A stretch of 64,000 nt of DNA from Montifringilla adamsi (lineage: Eukaryota > Chordata > Aves > Passeriformes > Passeridae). Both the position numbers and the translations under genes were made by a program. Position 1 is the stretch's first letter. Every line of letters begins with the position of its first letter. Positions 23,001-35,892 of the stretch are shown in pieces. The DNA lies in assembly GCA_017590115.1 (NCBI GenBank), contig JAGGNK010008781.1, forward strand, positions 623,471 to 687,470. Reading direction: 5' to 3'. The notes under the pieces are model-generated. The model searched no databases. It was given only the letters and a program-made list of their open reading frames with translations, and was not told where the DNA came from.

Positions 23001-26000
23001 GTCAAGTTTCCTGATTCCACTCAAGCAACACACAGCAGAAACAGCAGCACTCCTGTTCAACATCAGGAAGTTCACATTGTGGTAACATAAAATCTTAATG
23101 CACGGTAATAAATACCCTGGAAATAATTTAATAATATGTTTTGTTTCATCATAAATTGACAGGAACCAGTGAATTAAACAGCCCTCTCTAGGTCTTTTCA
23201 CATGATAACTCTCTTAATAACTGTGGAGTATTTCACCTTTCACAACATAAGGGTTTTGTAAAGTACATTTTAACTTAAAAGAGCCTCAGTGTTTCTGCAG
23301 GGTTTATACAGATTGATCTGCAGTAATCTATCTAGAGTTCTTTGCCTTGATGAGAGATATTTGAAGTGGTCCTTACTGTATTCTGAAGCTTCACCCACTG
23401 CATAAAGAGCTACTTCTGAAAAAGCCCATGATGTACTGGGTAAAACATCAAGAGCAATTAGATTTAGTGAAATTATTCAGAAGAGGGCCAAGATCAAATA
23501 AACATTGCTTTTCCACGGCAGAGGGGAAGAGTCTCTCACTTTTTGCCTAACAACAAGGTACTGAGGGCGGTGTTGCAAGCGGGATGGGGCCAGGCTTTGA
23601 TCTCTGCAGGGGGCTCGTGTTAACCACCACTGCGAGCTGTCTGCAAGCCCACAGGTCAAGCAGGTATTTTTAGTTCTATTTCCAAGACGTAGAAACATAC
23701 TTTCTCTCATATCAACAGCAGAACTATTCGTTTTGGGCTGGGGAGGGAGGGGGAACTGCAGACAGATATATTGTTGAGATAAATCAAAACAAAGGAGACA
23801 TTTGATATTTAGCCATTAAGAAAATACAGAATACTTCCTGTGTGACAGATTCCCTCCCACCCATTTCTACAGCTATATCCCTCATAAAAGTTAACAGGGA
23901 AGAATTAAGGAACAACATTCCACAGCAACAGTCCTAAACACTGCAATGACACTTCAAACTGAGCATTTTGGATGATTGCTGCAGACCATTTCAGTGGTCA
24001 GTGAAGGAAATTAAAGAGAATAATTCAAAACTTATAATACTGCCAGGATCAGAACAAGCTATTGTTTAATCCAACATATACAGATAAAATAAAAACAGGA
24101 ATGGAGACATTAATTCTTGGCTTTTACTGTAGCTAAATATGATTTGAGTTCATCAAGACAACCTTAATGACCAAGCAAGAACGAATCCCATCTCATCTGC
24201 TCTCCTGCCTTTTCCCCAAGGACACTGAGCAGAGGAGTCAGAGGCTCCACCTGTTTCCTCCTTTCCTCCCCTGCTAAGGTCTGGGTTAAAGGGTTCTGGT
24301 GAAAGCTCTGCTGGAAATAGCCTGCGTGTGGTTATGCCCCCGAGCCTGCAAAACTTGCACACATGAGATTCCCACCGACTTGGATGGGAATTTTGTGCAT
24401 AATCATTTCAGTGTCTGACCACAAAAACCATAATTGGAATTAAAACATCAACTGAATTGTTAAAAATCCAGAACCTTGGCACCAAGATAATATGGTTTCA
24501 CTTTAGACTGAATATATGACATTTACATCTACATACTATTGTATGTGATCCTAGGCATTTTAGTAGATTTTCATTTACTTCACAGAAAGAATAAATTAAA
24601 TGTTGCCTTAAATGATGCAGTAAGGATATTACAACACATACCTTAAATCAAAGCAAATTGCCCCCCCAACACCCACTCACCCATGAAAATTATTTTTAAA
24701 AGTACAGTGCAAGCCACAACTTTTTCCTTGTATTTATTATAAAAGCTTTCTTTCCCGTAATGTTTGATCTAACTATAAAAGGCAAAAACTGTTTTGTTAG
24801 TAAAGCTCAACCTTTGGCAGCCAGCAAAGTGACTGAATTTCCTACAAACAATTTCAGTTACTCTTGTGTTTACCAGTGTGCTTGTTTCCCACAATCCCTC
24901 TGGGAGGAGATAATGTCCCTGTGCAGATGTTCAATGTTATAATTGGGCAGCATTCAGCAGAAATGTCATCAGTGACACAACGCTTTAACAATAAAAGAAA
25001 ATGAAACAGACATCACAGGGGACTCCCATTTCAAAGCAAACCTTCAAGGATCTGAACAGGAAGCATATTTTCCATATTACAAGTTCTCATTTAAATTACA
25101 AAAGTACATTGGCATTTATTTCCTTAACAGATGAGTTTATCACCAGTTTAGCAATGAGTATCAATGGCAACTGAAATTACAGTTCCTTTCATACTCTGCT
25201 TCTTTTGATAAGTCCTTTCCTTTACTTACAGCCTCTTACAGATTTCTTTTCTTCTGACTGTAACATCCAAAGTTTTGCATAAATATAAATTTTAATTGTA
25301 CTAAACTGCTGCCATAACAGCTTTTCTGCGCAGGACAGCAAGAAGAACCCCTTTCAGTGGCCTTGTGCCAAGTGCCACTTTCCAGTCAGCTGTAGCTGAG
25401 TGCCTGCTCTCATGGTCGAGGAGAGAGAGGAAAAGGGCAGAAGTGGCTGCACAATTCCTGTGTTTGCTGTTGGCTACAGAAGCTGAGGTGACAACGTGAC
25501 AAGTGCCAGGGCTGCACCCCAGGCTCAGGGAACCTGTGATGTTTTCTGTGCCTGAGTGATTCTGCTCACCTGCCAGCAGCACAGACAGGCAACAACAGTT
25601 GCTCCTTTCTAACCACTGTGAGCACCCACTCGGAAATCTCAGGCTCCCCAGGGATCTCTCCTCTGAATCCTCTCACTAATAACCAGCCCTGTGGAGACCT
25701 AATGTGCTGGAAAAGCTGGGAAAAGCAATCCCACAAACTAATACTGAGGGAAAAGGTCTAGAGGTATGTCTAAAACATTATGATCCAGGTTTCGTTCTCA
25801 GATACACATTGGGTAAGTCTTGCTATCTTTATTCACATAAGAATTCCGAGAAATTCAGAAACTGAGCAAAATGCAGCTATACCCCATCAGCTTCATCCAG
25901 AAGACAAGTGACACTGGCTTTTCTACATACTCTGCCAGGATTTACAGAGTGGTGCTTCCTGCCCTGCTCACTGCATGTCACCAGGAGTGTATTTAGGTAG

Positions 26001-29000
26001 GTACCACAGGCAGCCTGCAGGGAAGCTGTGGGGCACACACTGAGGCTGAGGACGCTCCCACCATGCACAGCACAATCCTGGGCCCCTGGAGACTGACAGG
26101 ATGCACTGATTAACTCAATATCGATGAAGCAATACCCCATTATTGTCAGATGCCAAGCAAACCCAGTGTGTAACATCTACTGGGTCTCACCTCTTATCCC
26201 CATGTACAGCAGGGCACAATGTCAGAGTCCCAGATGTCAGCAGGTCCAGAAGGATGAGCCTCAGTTACACTTGCCTCGGCTGGAGAAGGTTTTGCATTTG
26301 GCTGCAGAACAAACAAACAAATCTAGTTCAGTGCACAAAAGAAAACTTTGAAGTAACTTTCTTATGCAGTCTGAGGTACAATGTGCTAAAGGCTCAAATG
26401 AAGAATTGCAGGAGTCCGTACCTAAGGGGGAAAGGAGGGAGCATAAATTGGAGCAAGGGATTCACACAGTACACTTCCCTTCAAAGCATCGTGTACATTT
26501 GCAAGCCTTGCAGCTGTAATTTGCATTTTTGTCATAAACATTTTGGTAACACAGTGGAAAAACCCCAGAGTATCCAGAGTGCATCCCAGCCACCATGGTT
26601 TGCTGCACTGTGTCTGTCATAGGGCCAGAGCCTGGTACCCTCCACAAAACCTGGAGGGGTTTGGAGAATATTTTTACTAACTCAATGCACCCCACAGTTG
26701 CCACCACTCTGTGGGACTTCCAGCTGCTGTAACAGTTTTCTCTAGAATCAGAAGAATTTCCTTAGAATTTCCCTCAGTTTTCCTGGCCCTATCTATGCTT
26801 TGCCCCTCTGGAAGTGTACAGCCAAGTAAATGTTGACAAAAATTACAAATTTATCAAATGAACTACATACATAGGAGGAAGAACTTCCATCTCCAGAATT
26901 TCAGTCACCAAACTAACACCCTTTATGCTGCTGCACTCCCACAGAGTAACAACAGAATAAAAAAACCTAAAGCAAATGCCTATCTGTCTTTTCTCAGCAG
27001 AGCTTCGACTCTTCCAAAGGAGACATTCCTGAGATTTTATGAAGTCCAGCAGGAATGTGGTTTTGTTATTGATCTTATGTGGAAGTTGCACAAATGCTAC
27101 CAGCCAAGGATGATGATTTGAAAAAGCTGTGAGAGAAATGCCATTACATGCACACACATGACCTGTAATGACAGGGAAGGAATAAATATAGAGCTGCTGC
27201 CACCTCCTCTGCCCTCCTCAACCCAAACCACCTGCAGACGTGGCTGCTTTTGTAAGCTCCTGCTGCTCTCACTGTGTCTTTGCCCACCTTCTCCAATCCT
27301 CTCATCCAATTGCATTTTCCTCTGCACTAAAATCAAAGTTCTGTGTAGGTGAGGGCAAAATTCTATCTCTTACTTCATTTTTTCTTTGCTTCTCCAGTCT
27401 CTCTCCTGAAGGGTCCCTTAATCTCAGCTCAGGCTCCATGCCTTCACTCCTGCTAAGTTCTTACACTGACAGTAAGGTCAGAGTTTTGTCATGCCCTGTT
27501 CCTCTTTCCTGTACAAATCCAATCTGCAGACTCTGCAGTGCTCTCCATATGCTGTGCCTGTATTTTCCCTTCTTTTAACCACTGGCACAATTGTCATGAT
27601 GTGTGTTTTAGTGCCACTAGCCTGTTTCAGCACCACCAGCTGCATGGTTCTGGCTCCTCTTGTTCGGACCAAGCCCCACAACTTCAGTCCCATTGGTGTG
27701 TGACATTTGTGTGACAGTGGGGCAGAGCTGGGGGCTGAGGAGGAAATTATCCCATGTGGATCCAAAATCAATCATACAACTCCTGAGAGGAAAGGAAAGG
27801 GGGAAAATTGGAAAATGGCAGCAGGGAAAGGTGAGAAATAGTAAATAGGAGAAATTTTGTATGTAGGTTCTGACATGAGCAGATCCTACATCCATTACCT
27901 ACTCCTAAAAGAACTGACCCTGACACTGAATATCTTTACATCTTGAAATATAAAGTGATAGAAAGTGGATAAGATAGGATAGCACTTTCAGAAACACAGT
28001 TATAAATCAGTGTTTTTCTGTGGATAACAGTATGAGATCCTGAGCTATACTCTGAATTTAACAGTGGAATTCCATAATCAATCAACACCTTTTAGAAGTT
28101 ACATTGCGGTGCTTATAAAATGAATCAGATCTCAGTTTGCTCATACACTTCAGTATCTCAACAGGAACACATCTGGAAATAAGGAATTCAAGAGCCTACC
28201 TGACTGATTCTTCCTTCATAATCCACAAACTAAGATTTGGCATTTAGATCCTTTCAAATAAAATATCAAGGGCAGTGAAAGGTGTTGAGAACAGCTTCAG
28301 AAATTTGCCTTAAATCCTCTACCATACTACAATGCATGTACATCTGTGCTGGCTCCAGCAGATGTTGGAAAGTTTGATTTTTATTTTTTTTCAGCTGAAA
28401 AAGAGACAACCAGGCCTCTAACAGGCCCTCTTTGATCTCACCTGGAAGGAAAGTTCTAATCTGGCCCTGAGAATCTCCACAGTTCAGGCTTAAAAGACAA
28501 AAGAGAGGAGAATGTGAAAAGAACAGGAAGCAGCACATAAAGCAAATGGGCTTAGAAACGCAGCCTGGTTCCCCGGAATGGCACTGAGTGGAGTTATGTC
28601 CTTGGAAGGTTGTTTTTGAAAAAAAAAAAAAGCTGTCTCAGAGATGTGCCAAACGCCCTGCTTTTGATTTTGGTGGCAGCAAATGGGACACGACAAGTAG
28701 AGCAGAGCAGAGACTGCCCACAGCAAAGGAAGTCCCACTTAGGGGAGAGCAGGAAAAGGAAAGGTGATAACCCCAGAAACTGCCCACCCACAACAGGGTT
28801 TACAGAAAACAATGCCTGGGAAGCTGCATCTCAGGGCACTTTAAGAACATTTATCCAAACACACACACAATATAAAAAAATCAGTGTCTCTCTGACTCTG
28901 TATTTTTGTTTTTCTGCACACACGACAGAATTTTTTACATATTTATATGTTTGTAGTTCTTAAATCACAGTAAAAGGAAAATGTAAGAAGCTAAGAGGTG

Positions 29001-30600
29001 CTGAAAATCTGTAATAGAAAATAACAGTAGCTGCTCTGCACTGGAATCTGTCCATTAATTAGATTGTTCTGTATAGAATGTTATCAACAGAACTTGTGCT
29101 TGATGAATGAAAAATGGAATGACAGAGACTGTCTTTAGGTGGGGTATTTGCCTATAGCAGTACATTCATTTAGTTACCAGAAGTTTCTGTATTTACTTTT
29201 CGGTTTTCTCAAGTTCCTCTTAATTTACCCTTTTCCTCAGCAGATTGAGGACCTGGCAAATACCCCCAGCTGACCCACAGGGGCCCCTGCAGAAGAGAAG
29301 AGAACAGAACAGAACAATGAGCTCTCCAAGGCAGAATCAGTTCTCACAAGGAACCTGTCCTGTTGTGCTCTGTAACAGCACCCTCAGGAAAGGACTGTGA
29401 TCCTGACACCAGGCTGTGCTCTGGGCAGGGCACAGCAATAACCAACATTTTGTGTGCAGGGTCTGAAGCAAACATTGCCAGCCCTGGAGTCTGCAGCCTT
29501 CCCTGGGGACGTGGTGCTGGTGGAACTCGTGTACTGCTCCAGCACAGGGCTCACCAGGCTGCACACTCAGTCTTAAAGCATTGCCCCTCCTCACTTCATG
29601 GATCAGGGAGGGAACTCCACCAAGCTCTCTTTTTTGAAGCTTTTTAGTCCTTTCTTCCAGTTTTATTAACGAGCTGATGGCCAGGGTATAGCAGTAAATC
29701 TCCACCTTTCAAAAGTAGGTTAGCAGCCTGACTAGGAGTGATTCCTCTCCAGCAATCCTATCTGCTCCCCCAGAACACACCCTTTTTAATTGCACATTTT
29801 CTAAAATAGCCTGAGATCAAGATCAACAAATGCTCTTTTTGGTGCCAGCACAGAAACAGGACTATGTCAAAATGCCCTGCACGAACTCGCATATCTGTGT
29901 GTGTCACAGACGGGCTGTTTACTTGCCTGCTTTTAAACGAATGTGTTTCCAAGAACACCTTCATAGCACAACAAGCTGCTGAAGTTTTTACCACACAATA
30001 GCTTTTTCTTTCTTTACTTTCTTTTTGGGTGGGGCTTTTGGGGTTTCTTTTTTTTTGTGTGGGTGCTTTTGCTTCTGAATTGAAGTTGCTTGGGGTTTTT
30101 TTGACTCCTCATTAACAAAGCAAATCCTGTTTTACTTGTTTACCCTCGAGGAATTCTGCTATTACAATAATTTTCATAATTTTAATTGTAGTGCAAACGT
30201 ATGAAAAACATCTTTCTAAAACACGAGCTATCTTACAATAGCACAGTGGTCCATGTTTGGGACCTGTTGTATTATTACTTGTAGAGTTCTTGGATTACTC
30301 CATGCATAACAAGCACCGCCAGAACACACAGTAAGTTTCATTTCAGAGGAGTCTGCCATATAAAATGTTCAAAAATCAAAATTAGAAACTGTTGTCAGTG
30401 TTCTGAGTGGTTTTGCTACTCCAGCCCAGCAGCACAGTGCCTGTGGTCCCACCCTCCTGCAGCCTGGACAATGGGGCTGCACGTGGAGAGCTGAAGGCAG
30501 AGAATGTGGATGAACGGCGTGGGAAGGTACAGAGAAAAGGTTCTACAGCTTGCCAGCTTTCCACAGCTTGCTTGTGGAAATTCTTGACACTTTTTCAGAT
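20001..30600. other. Intergenic block without recognised gene or repeat family
   Basis: No gene, RNA gene or known transposon is recognised. Open frames reach about 160 codons (26143-26622, plus strand), but they overlap frames on the other strand and have no recognisable domain. A few moderately GC-rich patches (21.7-22.6 kb, 25.3-25.7 kb, 29.3-29.6 kb) lack the CpG density of an island. Confidence 0.45.
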
Positions 30601-33600
30601 CACAATCGAGATACTTAAGCTTAATAAAAAAAATAAATATATATGTAACATATCAGTCTTAAATTTTTGCTTCTGGCTACACTGAAAATTTAAGTTATGG
30701 AGTCATTAATTAAAGAAAAGCATATCAGTTACATCAACATACATTGTATTTTTCTCACTAGAGGGAAAAGCTTTGTCATAAAAATATAAATCTTGCAGTT
30801 TCACATGTGAAACAGAAGGCAAAGGAAACTAATAATATACACAAAATCTGCTACATTTCTGAAGCTGGGAGGCATTAAATAAACAGTCTCTTGTTAGCCA
30901 AAATATTGTTTCAGTTAGTCAGATGTCAACACAAACCTTTGTACTACCCCTAAACTGACCCCCTGTAGACAGGAAATCAAATTTGCATCAGGATAGTAAA
31001 CATTAAACTAATCTTGATTTCCAGAGATCAAATTTATATTTTTATTTTGATTTACTGGATATCAAGTGTCAGTGCAAAGTGAATGTCAAAGAACATTATT
31101 TTTCAAACTCCTGAAAAGATGAAGAAAGCCCCTAGAGCAGAGAGCAGAACAGATCATGTTTCCTGTTCCAAGAGATTCTTGTTATAGAACTTTGATGGTA
31201 AAATAAAACTCTTTAATCTGGGGCATAATCCTGAAGATAGCATGCTAAAACTTGAAGGACACCAGCATGCAGATGTTCTGATATTTTTCACCCTGGGCTA
31301 CCTTGCTTGCCAAGAAAATTTAATATCTCCTGACATGTACCTTCATGAAGAGTCTGCTGCTAATGTGTCTGGGGGACAGCAAGGCTTCCTGCTGGCAGTC
31401 TGATCCGGAGCTGCTGCAGCTGCTGCTCGGGGATGGTGGAGAACAGAGCGCTGGGAACTTCACTGGGGGTTTGCAAAGATGGGAACCTGGCCTGTGGGAG
31501 TTTTCTGAAAAACCTTTATTGAGAAACCTCCAGTCTCTCATATATTGAATAAACAAGTTAAGGAAATGTTTTAGATTTGTGCACCTGACATGAAGTGGGC
31601 AGCTCTGGTGGGGTTAATCACCCTGAAACCAAGAGATGCCACTTGCCAGTTAAATGAAGCAAACATAGAAGGCTTTACAGACCTGAAGCCTACTAATAAA
31701 AACCTCACTTTTACAAAAACCTCCTGGGCTGCATACAATCCTTCCTTTAATCTAGGAAAAAATGTGAAAATTGGCTGTTAAGCAAAAAGCAAGTTGTCAT
31801 TGAATTAAGCAAACATGCTTTTTAGAGTGATCATAGCAAACATTTTTGTATGTAACCTCTTAAACTCCGACAGCAGTGCAGAGTGAAGCACACCTGAAAA
31901 CCCCACACGAGGGGTGAACTGGGGGAGGATTTGATCCTGCCACTGTGCTGAGGTTAGAAGTAACCTGTTTGTGGTTTAAACTGGTTAAGAACCACTGGGT
32001 CCTGCTTTTGGTCAAGTTCACTGGATCCTGCCCCGGTGGGAAGGACGGGCAGTCACAGGTACCCAGCTCCAGTCTGCACTGTCATTCCTTGGGGAGGTCA
32101 CCAGAGCCAGCTCCAAATGAGGAGATGTGCAGGGCTGACTTCAGTGTGTGTGGCAGCTGAAGGAGTTCTCCACACAGCTCATTCCACAAGAACACCCAGA
32201 AGATGCAGAACCTAAGGAAAGTGAAGGCAGCAATCCTGTCAACTGCACTTGTAAGCAGCTCGTCTGATTAAGATCTCAGTTAAGCAAATGCAGTTTCTAA
32301 CATAATCCATAAATCCATCCATGGAGTTTTCAAAAACCCAGCCTACCTGAGAGAATGGAATCAAAGCCAGTGAAAGACTCTCATTCCACTCTAAAACTCT
32401 GGGAGGTGGCCATGGGACTCAGTTTGGATCTACCCATTAGATCTGTACAGCAGGTCAGACTCACCAAAGTACTTCATGTAAAAGCCCAGCTTTCAGGATT
32501 TCACCATTTTCTGGTGGGGAGTTTTCCCCTGTTGGTAATTTCTTTTAAAAGTCCATATTTCAGGTTATTCCATTCAGAGTGAGAAAGGGATGGACTTTAT
32601 GGATTTTGGGAGGTAAATCTTAACAATGGTTACAGACCACAGCTACAACAATGAAATCGGTGGGAAAGCCGGCTGCCGGAGATGCTCGAATTCCTCTGTA
32701 ATTAGCACATCGGTAACATCCAAATGCCAAACCCTAGCAACCTCGAGGAGCGTGCAGAGAAGCTGAGGAACACAGCAAAGATGTGACATCAACGTGACCC
32801 TGGCTTTTTACAATATCGGGCAGCTGGAAGACTGGTGCTCCTGGAGGGGGAGCAATGGGGGAGAGGGAGCAAGGATACCTCAAGTTGTTGCTTGGAAATT
32901 TTAGTATTTTGATAACTGGGACCTTCTCAGGGTATTCTTGCTTTTCATTTATTATACACTCCAACAAAAAGTGGGATTAAAATGCAGCCCATCAAGCAAT
33001 GTTACTCTCTTTGCTGATTTTCTGCTTCTGTGTTGTTGTTCTAGAAAATTTAAAAGCAAGGACTACGTACACTGCATAAATCCTTGTGGAATGCTGAATT
33101 AGAGAGGATAAGGAATACAAGAAGGATGCTGTACTTAAAGAAAAGTAAAATATCAAGAAAGCAGTAAAGCTGGGGTCAGGAATTCAGTTGGCCTGATTCT
33201 CTTCACAGGTATTTTTGTGCGTGTGTGTGCCTCTTGCCCTTCCACACTGGAGCTGCAATAAATTAGCCCTTTATTTGGCTCTGCAGAGCACTGAGGGATG
33301 CTCAGTAAATCAAACAGGTATGAAGTGTTGCAATCAGCCTAACCCTTGCTTTCCACATACAGAGGTTTTGTACAAAGAAACTGTGGCTAAAATGTAGGTG
33401 TTTAAAATTAGATTTATTTTAGAGACTGAAGGCAAAAAACCCTCAAAGGATGTGAAGTGTTTTCTACTAAGTCTAGATGTCACTGTCAGATTTCTCTGAA
33501 TTAGAGGATTTCTTGGGGAATGTAGATACTGCTGTAAGGGTGCAGAAAAGCCAAACATGTATCTGCACCATTCACAAGGCAGCTTCTGATTCCAATCAAA

Positions 33601-35868
33601 GCGAGCCAGGACTAACACAAATGGATGATATATAACAAATGGAGAAATCAAAAGGTGGCAAAGCTTCTTGCTCCCTTCCCTGGCTCTGTGCAGCTAGCCA
33701 CAGGCATTGTGACACCTTAATGCCATTCAGCAGCTAGAGGTAAGTGATCTTCCTTTCCTGCAGGCTTGCTGTGCACTGTGGTTCTGTAGTTTCTTCTCCA
33801 TCTTTCACATTATTTCAGTGTGGGGTTTTTTCCAAAAAAGGCATTTGATTTCTCTTTTGGTTGATCTTGTCTCAAATTAGATTCTGAAACTGTGCTTTAG
33901 CAAACCATCTATTCCAAGGTGTCTGATCAGCGCTGTGTCCTGGTCCCCACCGAGGAGCTGCTGATGTTAACGTGTCAGCACTGTCCCCTGGCAGTAATCA
34001 CTGAGCCTGTGCCAGGGAGGCTGCATTGATCCAGGACATTGCTGAAGCACAGGCTTATCAGTGCTAACTAGGCACAGCTCAGTGACTTCTATTCAGCTTT
34101 GCAGATCAGAACCATAATGCAGGTTCTGATTCATTGTACACCTAGGTCTGGAATGATTTCCTGGTTTCAATTGTTCCTAGGTTTCTAAAAGATTTATAAT
34201 TTAAATGGGAAATGTTCTTACTGCACATAAGCAGGGTGATTGTTCCCTGTTTGTTATAATAGGATATAATTCCTAAATACAGGGAAGATGGAGCTCGTGC
34301 TTTTTAAGGAGAGAACACTTGTTTGTGCTTGGCTGAAACTGTTATTACACATCATTAGGACTTAGTGAGGCACAGATGCTGAAAGGATGTGGGAGGATAT
34401 TCTTATTAAAAACGGTTTCACATGCCTCAACCACAATAGCTGCAGCTCTGAATTGCTGGCCCTTCTTTCTGTGATAACACCAGCCCAGGATCCATTGCCC
34501 TGCAGGGCTGGGGCAGTGTGACTCTGGCTGCTCCCAAACCCTGCGTCACCTGCACGGGAAGGTTCCTGCTTGGCAGGCAGGACAAACCAGTGAGCTGCTG
34601 AGGTTGTTTATAATATTAACGTATAAACAAACATTCAAACATGCAATACAAAAAAGAGATAACATAAATGGATACTTCTAAACAGGCAGTATCGCTGCTT
34701 TCTCACAGGCAAGTTCTTGCTGACTTGTTCCCAATTCTGCCCGAGCTGTAATCCCCAGGAGCCAGCACTGAACACAGGCTTTGCAGGGAGCAGTATCTGT
34801 GATTGGATCTGCTGACTAGAAACTATGTAAGGGCCGTGGTCCTTTCATCAGTTCTGACAACAAAGCTGCTAAAACAGGTTTAACCTAATTATGATAATCA
34901 ACGAGACAATTTAAAAGAAAAAAAGTAACTCAGTGTGGAACAGAGTAAATGCCAGCAAAGAAAGAGGTGAAAGTTCCTGAAAGAAACTTAAAATATCTGT
35001 CTAAAAAAATCAAACCATACTAAGTTTCTGGGCTCCTAAGAATGCCTGCCAACATTTCCACTAATAGTTAATTTTGCCATACTACGTATTCATTAAAGAA
35101 TAAAAAAAAAAACTTCAACAAAAAATCACCAATAAACCTCTGTTTTCTATTTGTCTCTCTGCCTTTGTCTTTAGAGTCATTGATAAGGGCAGCTGAAGAA
35201 AAATAAAGTGCTATGATTTGTGGAACCCCCTCTTCCTGCTGCTTTGCAGCTACTTTTGTGTGGAACCAACAAAAAAATTACTCCCCTACTATCCTTTTAA
35301 CAAGGCCAGTGGAAAATAACCTTTGATCAAAAATAATCACCACTGGAGGAACATTTGGCATATAGTCTGTATGACAACAAAATGAGCTCCATCAAAGGAA
35401 GGACAGCAGGAAAAGGAACGTGGGAGAAGGGCAGGGAGCATCGTTGTAAATACAATGACATTAAACTCCATAGTGTAGGGCAGAAGGGCTGATACAGCCA
35501 TGAGAGAACCAGCTGAACATGATAAAAACTTCCCTTTTAAAAAGGATCGCGCTATTAGTTTCTAAAAAAAAATAATAATCTGTGAACTGGCCTATCAGCA
35601 CAAAGTATGGATTAAGGGCAGGTTTGGCTGGATTATTAAGTATCTAATTTACACCAGCTTTATCTGAAATCTTGTCCCTAACACCCCACAGGAGAGAAGG
35701 GAATTTGCAAATTCACTGATAGGAGATGGAGCTTTCACTTTTTAATTTACACTGTACATTTTCACTTCCTGGAGCCAGCCTGGCATTTCTATCCCTAAAT
35801 GCAGTGGCTTTGGAGTGCTCGAGTGCTCAGATGAATTCTCCAAGGTGTGTTTAGCTCCTGTAGATAGC

Positions 35869-35892
35869 AAAAAAAAAAAAAAAAAAAAAAAA
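35869..35892 (+). repeat. Poly(A) tract, 24 bases
   Basis: This is an uninterrupted A homopolymer. No AATAAA lies at the right spacing upstream and no retrocopy body is recognised. Confidence 0.9.

Noticed and set aside
15747..35338. TCF/LEF-type CCTTTGATC sites (15747-15755, 35330-35338) as a Wnt feedback circuit on FZD10
   Set aside because: Two exact 9-mers on one strand in 64 kb is only slightly above chance and they are far apart; no cluster near the promoter.
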